From contig DBMM01000076.1 in NCBI GenBank assembly GCA_002298925.1, positions 1 to 43,212 of the forward strand: a stretch of DNA of 43,212 nucleotides. The letters run 5' to 3'. Positions 12,197-21,104 of this stretch are shown here, piece after piece. Origin of the DNA: Geobacter sp. UBA698 (GTDB taxonomy: Bacteria; Desulfobacterota; Desulfuromonadia; Geobacterales; Pseudopelobacteraceae). Numbering within the stretch: the first letter of the stretch is position 1; each line of letters opens with the position of its first letter. Position numbers and translations under genes: made by a program. Below the pieces are notes generated by a model. It was not told the DNA's origin, searched no databases, and worked only from the letters and a program-made list of their open reading frames with translations.

Positions 12197-13384
12197 CTAG
12201 ACGCTTTCGATGAACAGCAGGGCCGGGTCTTCCAGGTAGGCGATTACCTTGGACAGAAACCGGGTTGCGTTCGCGCCGTCCGTGATTCGGTGGTCAAAGG
12301 TGAGGGACAGCGGCAGGATCGTGCGGATGGCGATCTGGCCGGCATGCACCCAGGGGCGTTCGGCTACCCGTCCGAACCCCATGATCGCCACGTCGGGCCA
12401 GTTGATGATCGGTGTGCTGAACAGCCCGCCGAAATGTCCGTAGTTGGTGACGGTGAAACTGCTCCCCTTCATCTCCTCCAGGGTGATGGTCCGCTCGCGG
12501 GCCTTCTTCCCCAGTTCCTGAATCTCCAGTGCCAGATCGAGGATGCTTTTGCGGTCCACATCGCGCAGCACCGGCACCATCAGCCCTTCCGGGGTCTCGA
12601 CGGCGACGCCGAAATGGTAGTGCCGCTTCAGGATGATCGTCTCGCCGGCGTCATCGATCTCAGCGTTGAAGGTCGGAAATTCACGCAGGGCGTGCTGGAC
12701 CGCCTTGATGAAGAAGGGGAGAAAGGTCAGGTGCGTGCCGTGTGCCTCGCCCGCCGCCTGTTCACGGCTGCGCACTGCCGCCAGTTCGCTGATGTCGGCC
12801 TCCTCCATGGCGGTGACAAAGGCGGTGCGCTGCTGGGCCGCCAGGACGTTGCGCGCCACCGTCCGGCGCAGCCCCCGCAGCGGCAGGCGCTCGACCGGAC
12901 CGAAGGAGTCTCCGGCGGCCGGCACTGCCGGAGGGGCTTTTCCCAGGTCTTCCGGGGTGATGCAGCCATGGGGGCCGCTGCCCCGGATTGTCTGCAGATC
13001 GATGCCCAGCTCGCGGGCCAGCCGCCGCGCCATCGGGGTGGCGCTGACGTTGCCGGCGGCAGCCGGCTGTGCGGCCGGCGGGGTGTCCTCGGCCTCGGGC
13101 AGCTCGCCGACGATGCCGGTCGAGCGCGGGCGCGCCACCGGCGCAGTTTCATCGGCGATTGTCATGAGCAGGTCACCCACCCGTATGATATCACCTTCCG
13201 CACCGTGCAAGGCGGCTACCCGGCCGCCATGGGGGGCGGGCACCTCGACCACCGCCTTGTCGCTCTCCACCTCCACCACCACCTGGTGTTCCGCCACCTG
13301 CTGACCCTCAGCAACCAGCCATTTGCGCAACTCCACCTCGGCAATCCCTTCGCCCAGATCGGGGAGTCTGAATTCAAAACCCAT
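12197..13384 (-). CDS. 2-oxoacid dehydrogenase E2, dihydrolipoamide acyltransferase
   Basis: Core of a pyruvate or branched-chain 2-oxoacid dehydrogenase complex; it transfers the acyl group from the lipoyl arm to CoA. 395 residues with one lipoyl domain (lipoylated K43 in VESDKAV), a Pro/Ala-rich linker, a peripheral-subunit-binding domain (ATPMARRLARELGIDL, about 114-147) and the catalytic domain ending in the active-site motif DHRITDG (H365). Two bases downstream of the E1 beta stop, it closes the E1 alpha-E1 beta-E2 operon. A single lipoyl domain and the heterodimeric E1 favour the branched-chain or acetoin type, but substrate is not fixed by sequence. No E3 gene is adjacent. Confidence 0.93.
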   Translation of the reverse strand: MGFEFRLPDLGEGIAEVELRKWLVAEGQQVAEHQVVVEVESDKAVVEVPAPHGGRVAALHGAEGDIIRVGDLLMTIADETAPVARPRSTGIVGELPEAEDTPPAAQPAAAGNVSATPMARRLARELGIDLQTIRGSGPHGCITPEDLGKAPPAVPAAGDSFGPVERLPLRGLRRTVARNVLAAQQRTAFVTAMEEADISELAAVRSREQAAGEAHGTHLTFLPFFIKAVQHALREFPTFNAEIDDAGETIILKRHYHFGVAVETPEGLMVPVLRDVDRKSILDLALEIQELGKKARERTITLEEMKGSSFTVTNYGHFGGLFSTPIINWPDVAIMGFGRVAERPWVHAGQIAIRTILPLSLTFDHRITDGANATRFLSKVIAYLEDPALLFIESV

Positions 13385-13386
13385 GG

Positions 13387-14349
13387 TCAGTACCTCATGA
13401 TTTCATCGATTGCAGTGCGTATCTGTTGGCCGGTCGGCAGATAGCTGTCGATCAGCCTGGGCAGGGGCAGGACCACATCCGGCGCTGTCACCCGCAGCAC
13501 CGGTCCGCGCAGATGCAGGATCGCCTCCTCGGCAACGGTGGCGGCGATCTCGGCGCCGAGGCCGCCGGTCTTGACCGCTTCGTGTACGATCACCAGCCGG
13601 CCGGTCTTTTTGACCGACGTCAGCAGCGTCTCCCAGTCGAAGGGGGTCAGCGTCTGGGGATCGATCACTTCCAGGGAGTGGGGCGAGTCGGTCTTGAGCA
13701 CCCGCTCCAGCATGCTGCCCCAGGCCACCAGCGTCACGTCCTGGCCGGGGCGGGCGATCCTGGCCCTGCCGAGCGGGATGGTGACATCGCCATCGGGAAC
13801 CTCCTCGCGGAACATCCGGTAGAGGCGGGTCGGTTCCAGGAAAATGACCGGGTCAGGGTCGCGCATGGCCGCCAGCAGCAGCCCCTTGGCACTGCAGGGA
13901 CCGGAAGGCACCACCACCTTGATGCCTGGCAGGTGGCAGAGCAGTGCCTCGCTGCTCTCCTCGTGCAGCTCGGGGGCCTTGATCCCCCCGCCATAGGGGG
14001 TCCGCACCACCAGCGGACAGGTGTAGCGGCCGCGGGAACGGGTCCGCAGACGGGCGGCATGGGTGTAGAGCTGGTCCAAAGCGGCGTAAATGAAACCCAG
14101 GAACTGGATTTCCGCCACTGGCCGCAGTCCGTAGGCGGCCATGCCGATGGCCGCGCCGACGATGCCCGATTCGGACAGGGGCGTATCGATGACCCGTTCG
14201 CTGCCGAAGCGTTCCTGCAGCCCTTCAGTGACGCGGAAGACACCGCCGTCGCGCCCGACGTCCTCCCCCAGCAGCACGATCCGCTCGTCCCGCGCCATCT
14301 CTTCGGCCAGCGCCTGATTGATGGCCTGCACCATGGTGAGCTGGGCCAT
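13387..14349 (-). CDS. 2-oxoacid dehydrogenase E1 beta subunit
   Basis: Thiamine-diphosphate enzyme subunit forming the E1 alpha2-beta2 heterotetramer that decarboxylates the 2-oxoacid. 320 residues, normal length. Recognisable are LLGEDVGRDGGVFRVTEGL (about 26-44), RVIDTPLSESGIVGAAIGMA (about 53-72), the EIQFLGFIYAALDQL segment (about 79-93) and the transketolase C-terminal domain (LVAWGSMLERV, about 205-215; IVHEAVKTGGLGAEI, about 253-267). Start ATG at 14349 is one base from the E1 alpha stop, so the two are translationally linked. Confidence 0.94.
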   Translation of the reverse strand: MAQLTMVQAINQALAEEMARDERIVLLGEDVGRDGGVFRVTEGLQERFGSERVIDTPLSESGIVGAAIGMAAYGLRPVAEIQFLGFIYAALDQLYTHAARLRTRSRGRYTCPLVVRTPYGGGIKAPELHEESSEALLCHLPGIKVVVPSGPCSAKGLLLAAMRDPDPVIFLEPTRLYRMFREEVPDGDVTIPLGRARIARPGQDVTLVAWGSMLERVLKTDSPHSLEVIDPQTLTPFDWETLLTSVKKTGRLVIVHEAVKTGGLGAEIAATVAEEAILHLRGPVLRVTAPDVVLPLPRLIDSYLPTGQQIRTAIDEIMRY

Positions 14350-14350
14350 G

Positions 14351-15406
14351 TCAAGCCCCCTTTCTCTGCCGCATTTGGCGTTGTCCGGGCGCGGCCCAGG
14401 TATGGGTGAACATGTCGGCCGGGTCGGGCGCTACAACGGCTTCCATGGCGACGACCGCGGCATCGATTGCGCTGGTCGCCAGCTGGCGGGCCTCCCGGGC
14501 GTAGGCTTCGCTCCAGATCCCGCGCCGCTCCATATATTTTTCCAGCCGCTGTAGCGGATCGCGGGCGCTCCAGACGGCCACCTCTTCGGCGGAACGGTAG
14601 CGCCCGGCATCGTCGGAAGTGGTATGGTCGGCCACCCGGTAGGTCAGGCATTCGATGAAGGTCGGGCCGTCGCCGCTGCGGGCCTTGAGCAGGGCATCGT
14701 GGGTGGCCCGGTAGACGGCGAAGACGTCGTTGCCATCCACCTGTACCCCTGGGAAGCCGTAGGCCAGCGCCTTCTGCGCCAGGGTCGCCGCCGCGGTCTG
14801 GCTGCTGAGCGGTACGGAGATCGCCCACTGGTTGTTCTGGCAGATAAAGACCAGCGGCAGCCGGAAGACTCCGGCCATGTTGAAACCCTCGTGGAAGTCC
14901 CCCTTGGAGGTGGCTCCGTCGCCGAACCAGGCCGCCACGGCAACCGGGTCGCGCCGGTAGCGGGCGGCCAGGGCGGCGCCCACCGCATGGGGGATGTGGG
15001 TGCCGACCGAGACGCACACCGGAAAGATGTTCAATGACGGCGGAGCCTGCTGGCCCCGTTCGTCACCGCTCCAGTACTGGAATATCTGCTGGATGGGGTA
15101 GCCGCAGGTTAATTGAACACCCAGTTCGCGGAAGGAGGGGAACAGCCAGTCCTCTGGCTGGAGCGCGAAGGCGCTGCCGACCTGGGCCGCTTCCTGGCCC
15201 AGGCTGGGAGGGTAGGTGCCGAGGCGCCCTTCGCGCTGCAGGGCCACGGCCCGCTGATCGAAGGTCCGTGTCAGCACCATCAGTTCGTACATTCGACGGA
15301 TATCGCCCTCCGCCAGGGGGGGCATGAGCGCCTCGTCGACGCTGCCGTCCGCGGCCAGGACACTCAAGCGTCGTACTTCCACTGTTGCGCAGATCTCTTC
15401 AGGCAT
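14351..15406 (-). CDS. 2-oxoacid dehydrogenase E1 alpha subunit
   Basis: ThDP-binding subunit of the E1 decarboxylase. 351 residues from the ATG at 15406, which has GGAGGT ten bases upstream; an upstream GTG at 15436 is possible but lies before that site. The ThDP motif runs from GDGATSKGDFHEG (near residue 161) to NNQW about 30 residues later. RTFDQRAVALQREGRLGTYPP (about 46-66) and SVGTHIPHAVGAA (about 127-139) are typical, as is the phosphorylation-loop-like TYRVADHTTSDDAGRYR (about 238). It is first in the operon, with no obvious regulator next to it. Confidence 0.94.
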   Translation of the reverse strand: MPEEICATVEVRRLSVLAADGSVDEALMPPLAEGDIRRMYELMVLTRTFDQRAVALQREGRLGTYPPSLGQEAAQVGSAFALQPEDWLFPSFRELGVQLTCGYPIQQIFQYWSGDERGQQAPPSLNIFPVCVSVGTHIPHAVGAALAARYRRDPVAVAAWFGDGATSKGDFHEGFNMAGVFRLPLVFICQNNQWAISVPLSSQTAAATLAQKALAYGFPGVQVDGNDVFAVYRATHDALLKARSGDGPTFIECLTYRVADHTTSDDAGRYRSAEEVAVWSARDPLQRLEKYMERRGIWSEAYAREARQLATSAIDAAVVAMEAVVAPDPADMFTHTWAAPGQRQMRQRKGA

Positions 15407-15499
15407 GGCAGTTGTTACCTCCGCTGGATCTACCACAGTTGCGACCAGACAGTTTTATCCTTCACCCGATCCCTGCTGAAAACAATCAACTTATAATCG

Positions 15500-15665
15500 G
15501 CAGTTGAAACACTGAGACACAGAGAACACTGAGAACTCATTGAAAAAAATAAAAAAGAACTAATAACCTGTCAGGTGAATCCACAAACACCGCATAACTT
15601 GACATAACCATTTGATTTGATTTCTTATGTTATCTCTGTGCCTCAGTGACTCTGTGTTGAACTGC
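15500..15665. repeat. Intergenic inverted repeat, GCAGTT...ACTGAGACACAGAG family
   Basis: The 343-base gap upstream of the E1 alpha gene contains two inverted arms, about 15500-15536 and 15631-15665, built from alternating CTCTGTG / CAGTG words: ACACTGAGACACAGAGAAC on the left and its approximate complement CTCTGTGCCTCAGTGACTC on the right. The core between is AT-rich and non-coding. This resembles dispersed intergenic repeats found in related bacteria. The rest of the gap shows nothing recognisable apart from the ribosome-binding site of the E1 alpha gene. Confidence 0.5.
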
Positions 15666-15749
15666 TTTTTATTAGAATCAATCACGCTGCAAGCATTCGG
15701 CACAGGCGCGGGTGTTCTCCGGGAACTTCCCTGTTGGTGCCCGCATCGG

Positions 15750-17924
15750 TCAGGTCTTGTCCCTGAGGGCGGCTTTCAGCTTGTCCGGCGTCAGGGGCAG
15801 GGAGCGGACCCTGACACCCGTGGCGGCAAACAGGGCGTTGGCCACCGCCGGTGCGATGGGGGGGACACCCGGTTCACCCACACCGCCAGGAGGCTCGCTG
15901 CTCTCGATGATATGCACCTCTACCAAGGGCATGGCCGCTAGGCGCAGCAGCGGGTAGTCGTGGAAGTTGCCCTGCTCGACCCGCCCGTTTTTCAGGGTGA
16001 TGGCTCCGTAGAGGGCGGCCGACAGGCCGAAGACGATGCCCGATTCCATCTGGGCCTTGACGGTGTCGGGATTGACGATGCGGCCGCAGTCAATCACGCA
16101 GACCACCCGCTGCACCTTCAGTTGTCCCTTGGCGTCCAGCGAGACCTCGGCCACCTGGGCGACGAAGCTGCCAAAGGATTCATGCAGGGCGATGCCCCGT
16201 CCCTGCCCTTTGGCCAGGGGTGATCCCCAGCCGCTCTTTTGGGCTGCGGTTTCCAGTACCTTCAGGTGGCGGGGGTACCTGGTCAGCAGGGCGCGGCGGT
16301 ACTGGTACGGGTCCTTGCCGGCCGTATGGGCCAGTTCGTCCAGGAAACTCTCCATCACGAAGGCGGTGTGGGAGTGCCCCACCGAGCGCCACCAGAGCAC
16401 CGGCACGGCGTTACGGGGGCTGTGCAGCTCTACCTGCAGGTTGGGAATGGCATAGGGGGTGTCGGCGGCCCCCTCCACCGAGGTGGCGTCGATGCCCTCC
16501 TTGACCATGCCCGATTCGAAGGGGGTGCCGGCAATGATCGACTGCCCGACGATGCGGTGGTGCCAGGCCAGCGGCAGGCCCTGCCCGTCGAGGCAGGCCG
16601 TTATCCGGTCGAACCACATGGGACGGTAATAGCCGGCCCGCATGTCGTCCTCGCGGGTCCGGATCACCTTGACCGGTGAGCCGGTTTTCCTGGCCACCTG
16701 TACCGCTTCGACGACGAAGTCCGAGCTCGGGCAGGCCCGCCGCCCGAAGCCGCCCCCCAGAAAGGTGGTTTCCAGGGTGACCTGCTCCGGCTTGAGCCCG
16801 GCCACACGGGCGGCGGCATTGCGGTCCGCGGTCTGGTTCTGGCTGCCGGTGCGGATCAGGCAACTGTCCTTCTTGAGATCCACAAAGCAGTTCAGCGGTT
16901 CCATGGTGGCATGGGCCAGGTAAGGCAGCTCGTACTCGGCCATGATCCGTTTTTTCGATTTTTCCAGCACGGCGCTGGCGTCACCATCCCGGCGGGCCAC
17001 CAGACCGGGAGTGGCTGCCAGGCGGGCATACTCCTTGGCCATGGCGGCTGTGGAGACAGTGCCCCCCTCGCCCTCGTTCCATACGATCTGCAGCTGTTCG
17101 CGCCCTTTCAGGGCCGGCCAGAAGCCGTCAGCCACCACGGCCACACCGGCGTCCACCGCCACCACCTGTTTCACGCCCGGCACAGCCAGTGCTTTGCTTG
17201 CATCCAGGTTTTTCACCTTGCCGCCGAAGACCGGCGGCCGGGCAATCACGGCCGTCAGCATGCCGGGCGCCGTGACGTCGATGCTGAAGAGCGCTGTTCC
17301 GTTGATCTTGGCCGGGCTGTCCAGGCGGTGGAGCGGCTTGCCGAGCAGGGTTTTTGAACCGGATTTCAGCTTGGGCTGTTTCGGTACCGTCAGTCGGGCG
17401 GCCTTGGCGGCCAGCTTGCCGAATGTGAGCATTTTACCGCCAGGGCCATGGATGACCCCCTTTTCCGCCCGGCATGCGGCCGGGTCGGCCTGCCACTCAT
17501 CTGCCGCGGCAGCGATCAGCATCTCGCGGGCGGCCGCTCCGGCCAGGGAGAGCCGCTCCCATTCGGAGCGCACGCTGGTGCTGCCGCCGGTGACCATCAT
17601 CGGTCCGAACTGGGCATGGTTGTATTCGGTGGCAACCGGGGAGGGGACGAAGGTTACCTTTTCCCAGTCGCAGCACAACTCCTCGGCGACAAGCATGGGG
17701 AGCGAGGTGTAGACTCCCTGTCCCATTTCAGACTTGTTGACGATCACCGTCACACTTTCATCACTGCCGATGCGCAGAAAGGCATTGGGGGCAAAACTGC
17801 TGTCAGCTGCCGCGGACGCATATCGGTTCCCGAAGGGGACGTGGCAGGCCAGCAGCAATCCGCCGCCGGCCAGGGCGCTGGTCGTGATGAATTGGCGCCG
17901 CGTCATGCCTGATTTCTTGCTCAT
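15750..17924 (-). CDS. Molybdopterin-binding large subunit, xanthine dehydrogenase family (isoquinoline 1-oxidoreductase beta-like)
   Basis: 724 residues. A twin-arginine signal (MTRRQFITTSALAGGGLLLA, about 8-27) marks it for folded export. The Mo-cofactor domains follow, with NKSEMGQGVYTSLPMLVAEEL (about 63-83), TTFLGGGFGRRACPSSDF (about 386-403) and the C-terminal PPGGVGEPGVPPIAPAVANA (about 682-701), whose glutamate is the usual catalytic residue. The single-chain layout with TAT signal is that of IorB-type aldehyde or N-heterocycle hydroxylases. It overlaps the small subunit gene by four bases. No cytochrome partner gene adjoins. Substrate unknown. Confidence 0.92.
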   Translation of the reverse strand: MSKKSGMTRRQFITTSALAGGGLLLACHVPFGNRYASAAADSSFAPNAFLRIGSDESVTVIVNKSEMGQGVYTSLPMLVAEELCCDWEKVTFVPSPVATEYNHAQFGPMMVTGGSTSVRSEWERLSLAGAAAREMLIAAAADEWQADPAACRAEKGVIHGPGGKMLTFGKLAAKAARLTVPKQPKLKSGSKTLLGKPLHRLDSPAKINGTALFSIDVTAPGMLTAVIARPPVFGGKVKNLDASKALAVPGVKQVVAVDAGVAVVADGFWPALKGREQLQIVWNEGEGGTVSTAAMAKEYARLAATPGLVARRDGDASAVLEKSKKRIMAEYELPYLAHATMEPLNCFVDLKKDSCLIRTGSQNQTADRNAAARVAGLKPEQVTLETTFLGGGFGRRACPSSDFVVEAVQVARKTGSPVKVIRTREDDMRAGYYRPMWFDRITACLDGQGLPLAWHHRIVGQSIIAGTPFESGMVKEGIDATSVEGAADTPYAIPNLQVELHSPRNAVPVLWWRSVGHSHTAFVMESFLDELAHTAGKDPYQYRRALLTRYPRHLKVLETAAQKSGWGSPLAKGQGRGIALHESFGSFVAQVAEVSLDAKGQLKVQRVVCVIDCGRIVNPDTVKAQMESGIVFGLSAALYGAITLKNGRVEQGNFHDYPLLRLAAMPLVEVHIIESSEPPGGVGEPGVPPIAPAVANALFAATGVRVRSLPLTPDKLKAALRDKT

Positions 17925-18391
17925 GATTTGCTGCCTCCCTTCACGCGGTTTTTTTTACTGGCTGCATGTATCGCCTGACGGATGCGTCCGTACGTGCCGC
18001 AACGGCAGAGGTTGCCGCTCATGGCAGCGTCGATGTCGCTGTCGGTCGGTGCCGGTTTTTTCTCCAGCAGCGCCACTGCGCTCATGATCTGTCCCGGCTG
18101 GCAGTAGCCGCACTGGGAAACCTCCTGGGCCAGCCAGGCCTGCTTGACTGCATGGTCGGCCGCGATCCCCTCGATGGTCACCACCTGCTTGCCCTGCACG
18201 TCCCCCACCGGGGTGATGCACGAACGTTGCGGTGTCCCGTCGATCTGGACCGTGCAGGCACCGCACAACCCCTCCCCGCAACCGAACTTGCTGCCGTTCA
18301 GTCCCAGATTGTCCCGCAGCACCCACAACAGCGGCGTTTCCGGGTTGGCGTCAACCCTTCGCTCCTGGCCGTTTACATGGAATACGATCAT
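17921..18391 (-). CDS. [2Fe-2S] small subunit of the molybdenum hydroxylase (IorA-like)
   Basis: 156 residues carrying both clusters of the family: plant-type [2Fe-2S] ligands C38, C43, C46 and C58 (GCGEGLCGACTVQI) and the helical-domain cluster C94, C97, C129 and C131 (CGYCQPGQ and NLCRCGTY). It passes electrons from the Mo site of the partner encoded just downstream. The ATG at 18391 is chosen for GGAG upstream; 14 further codons upstream look non-homologous. It lacks its own signal peptide and would be co-exported with the TAT-tagged large subunit. Confidence 0.93.
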   Translation of the reverse strand: MIVFHVNGQERRVDANPETPLLWVLRDNLGLNGSKFGCGEGLCGACTVQIDGTPQRSCITPVGDVQGKQVVTIEGIAADHAVKQAWLAQEVSQCGYCQPGQIMSAVALLEKKPAPTDSDIDAAMSGNLCRCGTYGRIRQAIHAASKKNRVKGGSKS

Positions 18392-18616
18392 CGCGCGCTC
18401 CTTTCCGATCTTTCTGGTACATGCTTCGCTCAAATTTCTTCTTTGAAGTATAGCCGGTTTTTTCCGCTTGTGAAGGAGCGCTGGCCAATGCCGGGCGTCG
18501 CCTCCTTCCCCGTTGCTGCCGCAGGCCGCTTGCCAATGAACAGTTAATTGTCATGTCCAGAAAAAAAGATTATTATAAAAAAGTAGAAGACAGAATTTGT
18601 CTTATTAGGGGGTGTT

Positions 18617-18716
18617 ATGAAAACCGAACTATTGAACCCACAAAACTCAGCCATGATCCTGATTGACTTTCAGCCTATAGATGACTTTCGGCGTCGCCAG
18701 CATTGACCGCCAGGGC
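18617..18716 (+). pseudogene. 5' remnant of an isochorismatase-family (YcaC-like) hydrolase gene
   Basis: An ATG with AGGGGG upstream opens MKTELLNPQNSAMILIDFQP, the standard N-terminus of cysteine-hydrolase/isochorismatase proteins with the catalytic-aspartate segment LIDFQ. A frameshift follows, and in another frame FGVASIDRQG, the next expected residues, can be read from 18687. The gene breaks off before the FAD oxidoreductase start at 18754. About 30 codons remain of roughly 200. The remainder of the 362-base gap (18392-18616) shows nothing recognisable. Confidence 0.65.
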
Positions 18717-18753
18717 TTAGCGGCCGACCCGAACATAAGGAAAGGAGATAATC

Positions 18754-20139
18754 ATGATACCGATACATAAAGAAGATATCGACGAGTTCAAAGCTCACTT
18801 CCGGGGGAATGTGCTGCTGCCCGGCGACGTGGGCTACGATCAGGTGCGCCAGATCTGGAACGCCATGATCGACCGCAGACCTGCGCTGATCGCCCGTTGT
18901 GCGTCGCCTGATGATGTCGTTCAGGCCGTCGGGTTTGCGCGCAAGCACAACCTGCTTACATCTATTCGGGGTGGCGGCCACAACATTGCCGGCAACGCCG
19001 TCTGCGAGGACGGCCTGATGATCGACCTGTCGCTGATGAAGAGCGTCGTGGTGGATCCTGTCAGCCGCCGGGCGAGCGTCGAGCCTGGCTGTACCCTGGC
19101 TGACTTCGACGCGGCCGCACAGCTGCACGGCCTCGCCACTCCGCTGGGCATCAATTCGACAACGGGCGTGGCCGGTCTGACGCTGGGCGGCGGCTTCGGC
19201 TGGCTGAGCCGGAAGTACGGCATGACCATCGACAACCTGCTCTCCGCGGATGTCGTCACGGCCGATGGCCGTCTGGTGCATGCCAGCGAAACGGAAAACG
19301 AAGATCTCTTCTGGGGTCTGCGTGGTGGCGGGGGGAATTTCGGCATTGTCACCAACTTCGAGTTCCAGCTCCATCCTGTCGGGCCGGATATGCTGAGCGG
19401 GCTGATCGTCTTCCCGTTCGATGAGGCAAAGTCGGTGCTTACTCAGTTCGCCCGCTTCACCGAGGCGATGCCGGACGAGCTCAACGTCTGGATGGTTACC
19501 CGCAAGGCGCCCCCGCTCCCCTTCCTGCCTGCGGAAGTCCACGGGAAAGAGATCGTCGCGCTGGCGCTGTGCTATGTCGGTGACCCCGCTGAGGGCGGGA
19601 AGCTGATCGAGCCGCTGCGCGGTTTCGGCACGGCGCATGGCGAACACATCGGCGTGCAGCCGTACACCGCCTGGCAGCGGGCCTTCGATCCGCTCTTGAC
19701 GCCGGGTGTGCGCAACTACTGGAAGTCGCACAATTTCACGCAAATCAGCGACGGTGTCATCGAGGCCATCATCGCATACGCCGGCGCGCTGCCGTCGCCG
19801 CAGACCGAGATTTTTATCGGCACGATCGGAGGCCAGACGGCCCGCGTAGCGCCGGAGGCGATGGCCTATTCCAGCCGGGACGCCAAGTACGTGATGAACG
19901 TTCATGGCCGCTGGGAGTCGGCCGCCGAGGATGATCGCTGCATCGGCTGGTCGCGCGAATTCTTCGCCAAGACACAGCCGTATGCCAGCAGCGGCGCGTA
20001 CATCAACTTCCTTACCCAGGACGAGAGCCAGCGCATCTCATTCGCCTACGGTGCGACCTTTAATCGGCTGGTGGAACTCAAGAAGAAGTACGACCCGACC
20101 AATCTCTTCCGGATGAACCAGAACATCAAGCCGGTCTGA
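18754..20139 (+). CDS. FAD-linked oxidoreductase, berberine-bridge-enzyme family
   Basis: 461 residues, cytosolic (no signal peptide). FAD-binding type 4 domain: the segment IRGGGHNIAGN puts H76 where such flavoenzymes attach FAD covalently, GINSTTGVAGLTLGGGFGWL (about 131-150) is the pyrophosphate loop, and WGLRGGGGNFGIVT (about 188-201) is typical. The second covalent anchor, a cysteine in the glycine-rich loop of bicovalent members, is absent. The C-terminal BBE motif FNRLVELKKKYDPTNLFRMN (about 435-454) completes the fold. AGGAGA precedes the ATG. Substrate unknown; members oxidise sugars, alcohols or alkaloids. Confidence 0.9.
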   Translation: MIPIHKEDIDEFKAHFRGNVLLPGDVGYDQVRQIWNAMIDRRPALIARCASPDDVVQAVGFARKHNLLTSIRGGGHNIAGNAVCEDGLMIDLSLMKSVVVDPVSRRASVEPGCTLADFDAAAQLHGLATPLGINSTTGVAGLTLGGGFGWLSRKYGMTIDNLLSADVVTADGRLVHASETENEDLFWGLRGGGGNFGIVTNFEFQLHPVGPDMLSGLIVFPFDEAKSVLTQFARFTEAMPDELNVWMVTRKAPPLPFLPAEVHGKEIVALALCYVGDPAEGGKLIEPLRGFGTAHGEHIGVQPYTAWQRAFDPLLTPGVRNYWKSHNFTQISDGVIEAIIAYAGALPSPQTEIFIGTIGGQTARVAPEAMAYSSRDAKYVMNVHGRWESAAEDDRCIGWSREFFAKTQPYASSGAYINFLTQDESQRISFAYGATFNRLVELKKKYDPTNLFRMNQNIKPV

Positions 20140-20165
20140 GAGTGAATGGAATGGAGATGATTGCC

Positions 20166-21077
20166 ATGAGTACCACCTTGACTTGCAGTGAACTGAAAGA
20201 GCGCATCGCCAAAGGTGCGCTGGTAATTGATGTGATGACGCCGGAAGAGTACGCCGCCGGTCATCTGTCCTGCGCTCAAAACGCCTGCATCTACGAGATG
20301 GTTTTTCTTGACCGCACCGCCGAGTACGTCCCGGATCGCGAAGCCGAACTGATCGTCTATGATGCCACCGGAACTACCCGCACGGCCGAGTTGGCCCGGG
20401 AAAGGCTGCTCCAGGCCGGATACCGCCATGTTTCCGTTCTGGCCGGAGGTCTCGCTGCCTGGTGCGCGGCAGGGCTGCCGATGGAGAGAGGGGAGGGGGA
20501 AGCTGTTGCGGCCGAGCCGGCGCAGCTGGACGGAAGCTACCGGGTCGATGTGGAAAACAGCAGGCTGGAATGGATCGGCCGCAATCTCAACAATCGGCAC
20601 TACGGCCGCATCGCCATCCAAAGGGGAGAGTTGGTCATTGCCGACGGCAGACCGTCGGCGGGCAGCATCGTACTGGATATGACGACCATTTCCAATCTGG
20701 ACCTGCAGGATCCGGCCTGGCACGAGATGCTGCTGCGCCACCTGCGGTCAGACGACTTTTTCGCCGTGGAGCGTTTTCCGACCGCCGCGTTCACCCTGAC
20801 CGGATGGGAAACGCAGGCGGGAGCAGCTCCTGAAGCGCCGTACGGGATGGCTACGGGTGACCTGTCCATCAGGGATGTCACCCGATCGATCAGTTTCCCG
20901 TCCATTGTCGCCCAGCAGCAGGATGGCAGCATCAAGGCGCATGCCGCCTTCGACATTGACCGCACCCTCTGGAATGTCTGCTACGGGTCGTGCAGGTTGT
21001 TCGAGCGGCTTGGGATGCATTTGGTTCACGACACAATCAGCTTGGAGTTGTTTATTCAGGCCTATCCATTGGCGTAA
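20166..21077 (+). CDS. Rhodanese-like / YceI-like fusion protein, rhodanese site degenerate
   Basis: 303 residues. Residues about 5-115 form a rhodanese fold (VIDVMTPEEYAAGHL, then VLAGGLAAWCAAGLP), but the loop that should hold the catalytic cysteine reads VYDATGTTRTA, with D66 in its place, so sulfur transfer is unlikely. Residues about 122-300 are a YceI-type lipocalin-like domain (YRVDVENSRLEWIGRN, then TGDLSIRDVTRSISFP and HDTISLELFI) that binds isoprenoid or lipid-like ligands in its relatives. No signal peptide, although free YceI proteins are periplasmic. ATG 20166 has GGAG nine bases upstream; GTG 20142 is an alternative. Function unknown. Confidence 0.85.
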   Translation: MSTTLTCSELKERIAKGALVIDVMTPEEYAAGHLSCAQNACIYEMVFLDRTAEYVPDREAELIVYDATGTTRTAELARERLLQAGYRHVSVLAGGLAAWCAAGLPMERGEGEAVAAEPAQLDGSYRVDVENSRLEWIGRNLNNRHYGRIAIQRGELVIADGRPSAGSIVLDMTTISNLDLQDPAWHEMLLRHLRSDDFFAVERFPTAAFTLTGWETQAGAAPEAPYGMATGDLSIRDVTRSISFPSIVAQQQDGSIKAHAAFDIDRTLWNVCYGSCRLFERLGMHLVHDTISLELFIQAYPLA

Positions 21078-21104
21078 CCGCCAGATTGTAACAGGCGTTG
21101 CGAT

